A stretch of DNA of 6,367 nt, taken from NCBI GenBank assembly GCA_003131665.1, contig PKWA01000098.1:3034-9400 (forward strand), given 5' to 3'. The position numbers were made by a program, and so were the translations under genes. The stretch's first letter is position 1; each line of letters begins with the position of its first letter. Source of the DNA: Acidimicrobiaceae bacterium. Lineage in GTDB: Bacteria; Actinomycetota; Acidimicrobiia; Acidimicrobiales; RAAP-2. This document shows, piece by piece, positions 1 through 4,684 of the stretch. The notes beneath the pieces are model-generated. The model saw only the letters and a list, made by a program, of their open reading frames with translations. It had not been told where the DNA came from and did not search any database.

Positions 1-366
1 TCGCATGGCGAAGGGGGCGTCGGGCGCGGAACGCCCGCGCCGGGAGAGGGCTACGCTCTCACGATTGCGACGCGCGAGTGTCAAAAACTGAACTTCACCA
101 ACGCTCACGACCTTCAAGATGTGATCGTCGGGGTGGCTTCGGTGGCGGCCAAGCGTGCGAGCCTGGTCGGCAGAGGACCGACGTTGGGCGACGTGCACGT
201 TGCCATGGATCTCTTTGATATTCGAACGACGTCGCCCGTGTCATGCGAGACCACCGAGCCGTTTCGCGGCCTCGCGCACAGTTACCCCGCGCAACGCCGT
301 TTTGTGGACGCGGTGAGCGCGGCGCAGTTGACCTCGGGCGCGAACGACGCCGCGTCGCACCACTAA
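1..366 (+). CDS. 3' part of a conserved-looking hypothetical protein
   Basis: The frame is open from the first base to the TAA at 364-366, giving 121 residues of a protein whose start lies outside the window. A GTG at 121 is an internal candidate start, but the residues before it (PGEGYALTIATRECQKLNF) look equally protein-like, so the gene probably begins upstream. The segment is soluble and mixed alpha/beta in composition, with no membrane segment, signal or metal motif that I can see. A stretch around AAKRASLVGRGPTLGDVHVAM reads like a conserved core, but I cannot assign a family. It ends 27 bases before the acyl-CoA dehydrogenase on the same strand, so the two are probably co-transcribed. 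Function unknown. Confidence 0.6.
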   Translation, partial: SHGEGGVGRGTPAPGEGYALTIATRECQKLNFTNAHDLQDVIVGVASVAAKRASLVGRGPTLGDVHVAMDLFDIRTTSPVSCETTEPFRGLAHSYPAQRRFVDAVSAAQLTSGANDAASHH

Positions 367-393
367 TTCTCTCAACGTCGTAAAGGAAACGCC

Positions 394-1536
394 ATGAGTT
401 TTGACCTCACGAGTGAACAACGAAGTTTTCGTGACGTGATGCACCGTTTCGTCGATGAACGTGTGACGCCGCACGCCGCGCGCTACGACCGCGAGCAGAT
501 CTTCCCCCAAGACAGTTACGACGCCTGTGTGGAGATGGAGCTACCTTCGCTGGGCGTGCCCGAGGCGTACGGCGGCGCCGGGGCGGACATGGTCACCCAA
601 GCCATCATGGCCGAAGAGCTCGCGAGAGGCTGTGCGTCGACGTCGGTGACGATTTTGATTTCGAAGTTGGGGATGTTGCCGGTGATCAACTTCGCTTCCG
701 AAGAGATCAAGCACGAATACTTACCGCGCATCGCCACGGGCGAGATTCAAGCGAGCTACTGCCTCTCCGAGGCCGACGCCGGTTCGGACGTGGCGTCGAT
801 GCGCTGTCGCGCGGAGCGAGACGGCGACGACTACATCTTGAACGGCTCGAAGTATTGGATCACCAACGCGGGCGTCTCCGAGACCTACACCGTCTTCGCC
901 AAGACCAACACCGCCGGCGGAAGCCGGGGGATCAGTTGTTTCCTCGTGGAGAAAGGGCCGGGCGTCGAGTTCCCCAAACACGAAGATAAGTTGGGGCTTC
1001 GCGCGTCACCCACCGGTGAAGTGGTCTTTAACGACGTGCGCGTGCCCGCCTCGCATCGCATTGGCAAAGAGGGCGACGGCTTCAAGATCGCGATGCACAC
1101 GCTGGATCGCTCCCGTCCCACCATCGGCGCCCAAGCGGTCGGCATCGCCCAGGGCGCCATTGACTTTGCCGGTCAGTACATGAAGGGCCGTCACGCCTTC
1201 GGTAAACCCATCAGCGAACTCCAAGGCCTTCGCTTCATGCTGGCCGACATGGCCATTCACACCGAAGCGGCTCGTGCGCTGGTGTATCGCGCGTGCGCCA
1301 CCATCGACCAAGGCGATCCCGAGCACACCTTGAGTTACTTAGGCGCCTCAGCGAAGTCGTTCGCTTCGGACACCGCGATGAGCGTCACCACCGACGCCGT
1401 GCAGTTGTTAGGGGGGTACGGCTTCACCAAGGACTTTCCGGTGGAGCGATTCATGCGCGACGCCAAAATCACGCAAATCTACGAGGGCACCAACCAAGTA
1501 CAACGGGTCGTGGTGGCGAAACACCTGCTCAAGTAA
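394..1536 (+). CDS. acyl-CoA dehydrogenase (FadE25-like)
   Basis: A 380-residue flavoprotein of normal family length. It would oxidise an acyl-CoA to the trans-2-enoyl-CoA with FAD, passing electrons to electron-transfer flavoprotein, in cytosolic fatty-acid or branched-chain acyl-CoA breakdown. The N-terminal helical domain spans about 1-118 and the beta domain about 120-225, opening with the signature CLSEADAGSDVASM (123-136). The C-terminal helical domain carries the second signature, QLLGGYG through RFMRDAKI (337-359). QIYEGT (361-366) supplies the probable catalytic base Glu364, the position used by short- and medium-chain enzymes. The run RPTIGAQAVGIAQGA and the C-terminus recall mycobacterial FadE25 (from memory), but substrate length cannot be read from sequence. 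The ATG at 394 is preceded by AAAGGAAA at 382-389, a good ribosome site, and lies 27 bases after the upstream gene. The next gene downstream belongs to a mobile element. Confidence 0.95.
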   Translation: MSFDLTSEQRSFRDVMHRFVDERVTPHAARYDREQIFPQDSYDACVEMELPSLGVPEAYGGAGADMVTQAIMAEELARGCASTSVTILISKLGMLPVINFASEEIKHEYLPRIATGEIQASYCLSEADAGSDVASMRCRAERDGDDYILNGSKYWITNAGVSETYTVFAKTNTAGGSRGISCFLVEKGPGVEFPKHEDKLGLRASPTGEVVFNDVRVPASHRIGKEGDGFKIAMHTLDRSRPTIGAQAVGIAQGAIDFAGQYMKGRHAFGKPISELQGLRFMLADMAIHTEAARALVYRACATIDQGDPEHTLSYLGASAKSFASDTAMSVTTDAVQLLGGYGFTKDFPVERFMRDAKITQIYEGTNQVQRVVVAKHLLK

Positions 1537-1557
1537 TAATTCCTGGGATTATTCCCA
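1535..1557. repeat. overlapping palindromes at the end of the acyl-CoA dehydrogenase gene
   Basis: AATAATTCC-T-GGGATTATT (1535-1553) is a dyad with one mismatched pair, starting inside the TAA stop of the dehydrogenase. A second dyad, TGGGA-TTAT-TCCCA (1544-1557), overlaps it. This is the first sequence between the host gene and the integrase, so it could be part of the gene's 3' end structure or lie within the recombination core at the left end of the element. The sequence alone does not decide this. Confidence 0.4.
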
Positions 1558-1571
1558 TCGCCGACAGGCGA
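1558..1571 (+). terminator. short hairpin after the acyl-CoA dehydrogenase, possible terminator
   Basis: TCGCC-GACA-GGCGA is a perfect 5-bp stem with a four-base loop, 21 bases past the dehydrogenase stop. The following bases (gaatttggattt) are T-rich but contain no clean T run. It may terminate the upstream operon weakly. The short stem means read-through into the integrase gene is plausible. Confidence 0.3.
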
Positions 1572-1585
1572 GAATTTGGATTTCA

Positions 1586-1603
1586 TCCCTACTTTGTCCC
1601 TAC
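1586..1603. repeat. tandem TCCCTAC direct repeat upstream of the integrase
   Basis: TCCCTAC occurs at 1586-1592 and 1597-1603, separated by TTTG, a period of 11 bases or about one helical turn. It lies 20 bases before the integrase ATG at the presumed left end of the element. Closely spaced direct repeats here are typical of arm-type binding sites for the N-terminal domain of tyrosine integrases; that role is inferred. Confidence 0.4.
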
Positions 1604-1622
1604 AAATCGACCGTTGGGCGAC

Positions 1623-2816
1623 ATGGCTACTATCCGTGAACGGCACCCTGGCGTTTGGGAGATTCGCTCCTTCGTGGGCCGAGACCAGAAGGGTCGACCG
1701 GTCCAGCTGAGCCGAACCGTGCGTGGGACAAAGAAGGACGCGCAGCGCCTCGCTGCGGAGATGACGGTCAGAGCGCCCACGGCCACCGTGGCGCGCGTTT
1801 CCGTGTCCGAGATGCTCGACCTGTGGGCTGATAATGCGAAGGCATCCTGGGCGCCCTCGACCGCGGAAAACCAACTCAGTCGGATCCGACTGGTCAAGTC
1901 CGATCGCATCTCATCTATTTTGTTGACGAGGCTCACTGCAGTGGACGTCGACCAGTGGCACGCGCGCCTCGAGCGAAAGGGCCTAGGCGAAGCCGGTATC
2001 AGAAATCGGCATCTCGTGCTGCGCGCGGCGATGACGCTCGCCGTGCGGTGGGGGTGGGTCCCGACGAACGTCGTTGCGGCGGCCCGACTCGGGAGGCGTA
2101 AGTCTCAACCCCGGGGGACCCTTAGCGACGACGAAGTGCGTGCGGTGCTCACGAGCGCGTCATCCCTTGTCGCGGCGGGGCGGATCGAGCCCCAAGCGTC
2201 GATTGCCTTGCGGCTTGCGGCGATGACCGGAGCGCGCCGGTCAGAGTTGGCCGCTCTTCGTTGGGAGGAACTCCACGCCGGACGCTTGGTCATTGACTCG
2301 AGTATCGCCATTCTCCGCAGCGGTGACGGGTCCCGGAGACCGACCTTGCGCGACGACCCGACGAAAACGGCGAACCGACGAGTGGTCTCACTTGACGCCG
2401 TCTCAATCGATCTTTTGGATTCACTCAAAGCTGAATTTGGTGCTGGAGCGCCGTGGATACTTTCTTCTCGGTCCGAACCGGTCAATCCCCAGCGCGTCAC
2501 GGCCTGGTGGCGCCGAGCTCGCGACAAAGCTGGCGTCGACGTGAGGTGGCGGCTGCACGACCTTCGGCACTGGTCGGCGACGACGTCGATCGTGGGAGGT
2601 CACGACATCAGGACCGTGGCCAATCGTTTGGGCCACGCGAACCCGTCGATGACCTTGCGAACCTACGCGCACGCGGTGGAAGCCGCCGACGCGCCTATTG
2701 CCCACACGCTCAGCCACGTCCTTGATAACCCCAGACCGCTGGAATCACTCATCAACGCGACTCCGAGCGACGAGATCATCGATGGCCGAGACGGGTACGA
2801 GGACCCGCCGACCTAA
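1623..2816 (+). CDS. int: tyrosine recombinase / phage-type integrase
   Basis: A 397-residue site-specific recombinase, presumably integrating and excising the element. The N-terminus (about 1-50) is a beta-rich arm-binding domain of the type starting MATIRERHPGVWEIRSF and including GRPVQLSRTVRGTKKDAQ. Residues about 56-155 form the SAM-like core-binding domain, and about 165-365 the catalytic domain. The active-site set is complete: Arg205 (TGARRSEL), Lys248 (PTKTANRR), His312 and Arg315 (HDLRH), His338 (LGH) and nucleophile Tyr348 (TLRTYAH). I chose the ATG at 1623 because relatives start with this MATIRE-type sequence. The frame is open much further upstream, through the end of the dehydrogenase gene, but that part is a shadow. 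The ribosome site is weak (ttgggcg). The gene is 86 bases after the dehydrogenase stop on the same strand. Its last 72 bases (about 23 residues) overlap the 3' end of the opposing xis gene, unlike the usual rep-xis-int operon. Confidence 0.95.
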   Translation: MATIRERHPGVWEIRSFVGRDQKGRPVQLSRTVRGTKKDAQRLAAEMTVRAPTATVARVSVSEMLDLWADNAKASWAPSTAENQLSRIRLVKSDRISSILLTRLTAVDVDQWHARLERKGLGEAGIRNRHLVLRAAMTLAVRWGWVPTNVVAAARLGRRKSQPRGTLSDDEVRAVLTSASSLVAAGRIEPQASIALRLAAMTGARRSELAALRWEELHAGRLVIDSSIAILRSGDGSRRPTLRDDPTKTANRRVVSLDAVSIDLLDSLKAEFGAGAPWILSSRSEPVNPQRVTAWWRRARDKAGVDVRWRLHDLRHWSATTSIVGGHDIRTVANRLGHANPSMTLRTYAHAVEAADAPIAHTLSHVLDNPRPLESLINATPSDEIIDGRDGYEDPPT

Positions 2817-2939
2817 TCGAACCGAGGACAGGAGTCCAGACGCGACGAGCTCGTACGCGAATGAGCGTGAGACGCCGATGACTCGAGCCGCCTCGCTCAC
2901 GCTGATGAGTGCTCTTGGGATTTGCTCAATGTCATTCAT
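2745..2939 (-). CDS. xis: excisionase-type helix-turn-helix protein
   Basis: A 64-residue protein consisting almost entirely of a MerR-like/HTH_17 DNA-binding fold. The core, ISVSEAARVIGVSRSFAYEL (12-31), is followed by the wing GLLSSVRLGRRVLVPVSAID (35-54). This is the usual size and layout of excisionases encoded next to RepSA in actinomycete elements, where they bind the att region and turn the integrase towards excision. Its ATG overlaps the stop of rep (ATGA), so the two are translationally coupled on one mRNA. Its 3' end overlaps int by 72 bases on the other strand. A role as a transcriptional regulator of rep or int is possible instead of, or besides, excision. Confidence 0.85.
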   Translation of the reverse strand: MNDIEQIPRALISVSEAARVIGVSRSFAYELVASGLLSSVRLGRRVLVPVSAIDDLVARSRVDE

Positions 2940-4201
2940 GACGGACTCCCTTGCGCATTCGCGCCGTCGCCCTTGGCATCCCTGCGCGCTTCGAGCGTGA
3001 GTTGGTGCAGGAACTCGGCGATCGTGGCGGCGCGCGGGTCGTCGTAGCCCTGGCCGTCGTAACTGAACGAGCCCGCGACGGGGTCGTCGGAGTGAGGCGC
3101 TTTCATGTGCGCCGCGCGGGCCGCTCGCAGGTCCTGAAACCTCGTGGAGTAGTGGCGAGACTTGGTGATCAGTTGCCCCCGGAATCCGAAAGCATGCGCG
3201 TGCCCTCGGGTGTTCAAGTGCACGAGCGAGGGGTCTTGCGCGAGATCCCAGGCGGTGAGGGCGAGTTGTCGGAGATGCGCAGGGGCGTTGATGTTGAGGA
3301 TCTCGCTACGAGAGCGAAATCTCTGCGCGAAGTCCATTGAGCCGTCGGCAGACTTCGTGGCGTACTTTGCGAGGTAGGCCGCGATGCGCAGATCGTCGCG
3401 ACTGAGCGTCGAGGCGTCGGCCAGGTGGAACTGTTGGCCCCACGACACGGTCCCTCGGGGTCCAGTGATGGAGAAGTCCTTCACCACGCTTTCAATAATG
3501 CCGGCGAGACGTTGCGCGGTGAGATCTGGCGGGGGAGGGCTGAACGGTGCACCGGGTCCGTCCGCGCGAAGGACCACGTGGAAGTGCGCGAGACCACGAC
3601 GTTGAAATTCGGCGACCTTGAGGTAGTTGAGTCGGACCTGCTGGGCGAGCTCTTCATAGGAGACACCGAGGGCGATGGCCAGGCGACGTCGAATCTGTTC
3701 GAAGGTCCTATTCCACAGTCGGGAGGACTCGGCGTTCCAGAGCACGGCGTCGCCGTAGTGATAACAGACGTCGCAGAGGGGGCTGCCAATCGCCGGGTCG
3801 GCGTCGTCGTGGCGACGTGAACACACCAGTGAACGGCCGTGTCCGCAGTAACGCAGTCGACCGGGTTGACACGATCCGTCTGCCCTTCGCGCGTGCACCG
3901 GGCCGAACGAGGGGGCCGTGAGGGTGAGGAATAGTCGCGGGTGGGCACTTATCGACGTTGGGACGCCCTTGCCCCCAATGAGACCGGTCGAGACCACGAT
4001 CCACGCGTCCGCCTTGTAGAGGTACGAGCACGAGGGGCAGAGCACGGCGCGCCGGTCCTTGCACGCGACCAACAAGGGTCGCTCGTTGACCTCGCCGGTG
4101 GCTTGGTTCACGAACTCCCCCCGCAGGCGGATGGGGTGCGAGCACCCTCCGGCTTGCTGTATGTCCTTCACTAACTCATGGGTTGACTTTTGACGGGTCA
4201 C
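2936..4201 (-). CDS. repSA: RepSA-family HUH replication initiator
   Basis: A 421-residue initiator, expected to nick the excised circular element and start rolling-circle replication. Visible motifs in order: Cys-rich N-terminus (Cys20, Cys47, CPSC at 55-58); motif I FLTLTAPSFGPVH (91-103); further cysteines at 111, 119 and 127 with CDVC at 143-146, suggesting bound zinc; the HUH motif in LAHFHVVLR (His206 and His208); the tyrosine motif AAYLAKYATKS (274-284). Tyr276 and Tyr280 lie four residues apart, as in the phiX174 gpA class with its Y-x-A-K-Y pattern. The C-terminal GFRGQLITKSRHYS (338-351) matches my memory of RepSA proteins. The GTG start at 4201-4199 has AGGAG five bases upstream (complement of 4207-4211), inside a self-complementary region that may control translation. 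The stop overlaps the xis start by four bases. No frameshift is visible. Confidence 0.9.
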   Translation of the reverse strand: MTRQKSTHELVKDIQQAGGCSHPIRLRGEFVNQATGEVNERPLLVACKDRRAVLCPSCSYLYKADAWIVVSTGLIGGKGVPTSISAHPRLFLTLTAPSFGPVHARRADGSCQPGRLRYCGHGRSLVCSRRHDDADPAIGSPLCDVCYHYGDAVLWNAESSRLWNRTFEQIRRRLAIALGVSYEELAQQVRLNYLKVAEFQRRGLAHFHVVLRADGPGAPFSPPPPDLTAQRLAGIIESVVKDFSITGPRGTVSWGQQFHLADASTLSRDDLRIAAYLAKYATKSADGSMDFAQRFRSRSEILNINAPAHLRQLALTAWDLAQDPSLVHLNTRGHAHAFGFRGQLITKSRHYSTRFQDLRAARAAHMKAPHSDDPVAGSFSYDGQGYDDPRAATIAEFLHQLTLEARRDAKGDGANAQGSPS

Positions 4202-4206
4202 GCCAG

Positions 4207-4241
4207 CTCCTCTCGTAGAGGAGAAAAAATTGCTCCTCTAC
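4207..4241 (-). promoter_or_regulatory. three-segment self-complementary region over the rep ribosome site
   Basis: On the plus strand the segments are CTCCTCT (4207-4213), AGAGGAG (4217-4223, within GTAGAGGAG 4215-4223) and CTCCTCT (4233-4239, within CTCCTCTAC 4233-4241). The middle segment can pair perfectly with either neighbour: 9 bp with the distal one across a 9-base spacer (AAAAAATTG), or 7 bp with the proximal one across a 3-base loop. In rep mRNA the proximal segment is the Shine-Dalgarno sequence, so the second hairpin would hide it and the first would free it. The 9-bp dyad could equally be an operator for a dimeric repressor at the DNA level. Confidence 0.55.
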
Positions 4242-4267
4242 TTAAGAAGCCAATTCTGGAGGGTCAA
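4239..4267 (-). promoter_or_regulatory. possible rep promoter
   Basis: Reading the minus strand, TTGACC (complement of 4262-4267) is followed after 17 bases by TAAGTA (complement of 4239-4244), or by TTAAGT one base earlier. The -35 is a 5/6 match; the -10 is poor. Transcription would start near 4232, inside the 9-bp dyad, which then becomes an operator-like site over the start point. If this start is used, the distal RNA arm is not transcribed and only the hairpin hiding the ribosome site can form. Confidence 0.3.
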
Positions 4268-4396
4268 ATGGAACAACATTTTTCTAAGAATCTCCTATTC
4301 GGTACGTGCTGGACAGCGGTGGACAACGGTGGACTCTTTGACGACGTATCGAGCGGCGCCATGAAGAATTCAGCGCGTAACTTTTTCGTCGTTTGA
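4268..4396 (+). CDS. possible 42-residue small protein, unrecognised
   Basis: An ATG at 4268 is preceded by GGAGGG (4258-4263) at suitable spacing, and the frame runs 42 codons to TGA at 4394-4396. The product would begin MEQHFSKNLLFGTCW and end ARNFFVV. It is divergent from rep and would be the only possible cargo or regulator gene of the element. Against it: only about half of the third codon positions are G or C, well below the neighbouring genes; I recognise no domain; and the frame contains the TGGAC repeats, which suggest a DNA-binding or recombination region. The good ribosome site is the main support. Confidence 0.25.
   Translation: MEQHFSKNLLFGTCWTAVDNGGLFDDVSSGAMKNSARNFFVV
4310..4335. 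repeat. TGGAC direct repeats with 10-base period
   Basis: TGGACAGCGG (4310-4319) is followed directly by TGGACAACGG (4320-4329) and by a third TGGAC at 4330-4334. Nine of ten bases agree between the first two units. The one-helical-turn period places the copies on the same DNA face, as for iterons of a Rep protein or arm-type sites of a tyrosine integrase. The region lies behind rep near the right end of the element. Confidence 0.55.
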
Positions 4397-4406
4397 GCAT
4401 CCCCTC

Positions 4407-4483
4407 AACGGTCCGTAAATTGCACCGTTTGACTGCGATTCATCCTCATGAATTCGAGAGATTTTCACCGATCTCAGTCAAAC
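4407..4483. repeat. nested inverted repeats, possible cruciform or origin structure
   Basis: GTTTGACTGCGAT (4427-4439) and ATCTCAGTCAAAC (4471-4483) are complementary in 12 of 13 positions, with a 31-base loop containing CTCATGAATTCGAG. The left arm also overlaps a smaller dyad, AACGGT (4407-4412) with ACCGTT (4424-4429), so two mutually exclusive hairpins are possible. Long-armed stem-loops in the non-coding part of a rolling-circle replicon are candidates for a single-strand origin or for recombination-site structure. Neither role can be shown from sequence alone. Confidence 0.5.
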
Positions 4484-4582
4484 TGACATTCACTCTTCAA
4501 CTGTTCGTGTCTGCAATAGGTTCCAGCGAGCGTGACCTCTCCGACGAAAGGTCGTATTAAGTGTTCATTCACAATCTCCGGG

Positions 4583-4616
4583 CTGGGCCTCCTGGCGCTG
4601 CGCGCCAGCGGCCCAG
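4583..4616 (-). terminator. strong two-part hairpin downstream of pbpA
   Basis: CTGGGCC (4583-4589) pairs with GGCCCAG (4610-4616) and, inside it, CTGGCGC (4592-4598) pairs with GCGCCAG (4602-4608) around a TGC loop. A small TC/C internal loop separates the two perfect 7-bp stems. It begins 68 bases past the pbpA stop. There is no T run on either side, as is common for actinobacterial terminators. It may serve transcripts from either direction and marks the likely end of host DNA on this side. Confidence 0.5.
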
Positions 4617-4684
4617 AAAGAGGGTATTCGTTGGTCTGTCAAAGTTTCGACGAGGTGACTAGGCGTAACTTGCCTTTACGTCTT

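Larger units (their letters stand above)
1572..4580. mobile_element. small AICE-like integrative element (int, xis, repSA); ends approximate
   Basis: Between the convergent ends of two housekeeping genes lie a tyrosine integrase, an excisionase-type HTH protein and a RepSA-family replication initiator. That trio defines the recombination and replication module of actinomycete integrative and conjugative elements such as pSAM2. The TraA/FtsK-type translocase, spread proteins and GntR-type KorSA regulator expected in a complete AICE are absent from this interval. The coordinates given are only the limits between the host-gene hairpins: I found no convincing direct repeat for attL/attR and no tRNA gene at either edge. 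All three genes are intact, with catalytic residues present, so the element does not look decayed. It could be a mobilisable or satellite-like derivative, or the remnant of a larger element that has lost its transfer genes. Confidence 0.75.
4202..4684. other. gene-poor control region of the element and right flank
   Basis: This stretch between rep and pbpA has no convincing gene longer than about 45 codons and is visibly more AT-rich than its surroundings. From left to right it holds: a three-part complementary repeat over the rep ribosome site (4207-4241); a possible rep promoter (4239-4267, minus strand); a possible 42-codon ORF (4268-4396); TGGAC repeats with a 10-base period (4311-4335); nested inverted repeats (4407-4429 and 4427-4483); and a strong hairpin after pbpA (4583-4616). 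A longer plus-strand ORF at 4532-4816 runs antisense into pbpA and looks spurious. The right end of the element must lie somewhere in this stretch. Confidence 0.6.

Noticed and set aside
1293..1622. In-frame extension of the integrase upstream of 1623, into the end of the dehydrogenase gene
   Set aside because: It is the shifted frame of the dehydrogenase gene and its Arg/His-rich translation is not integrase-like. The MATIRE-type start at 1623 matches the family.
1537..1623. A tRNA 3' end serving as attachment site next to int
   Set aside because: The word ATTTGGATTTCATCC was checked as a possible T-arm, but there is no GTTCRA loop, no acceptor stem partner and no cloverleaf upstream.
2951..3340. 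Plus-strand ORF of 129 codons opposite rep
   Set aside because: It is antisense to the conserved C-terminal part of rep, has a low-complexity Val/Arg/Gly-rich product, and shows no start signals.
4437..4445. GATTCATCC compared with GATTTCATCC at 1579-1588 as an att core pair
   Set aside because: Only seven consecutive bases match, which is expected by chance between two regions of this size.
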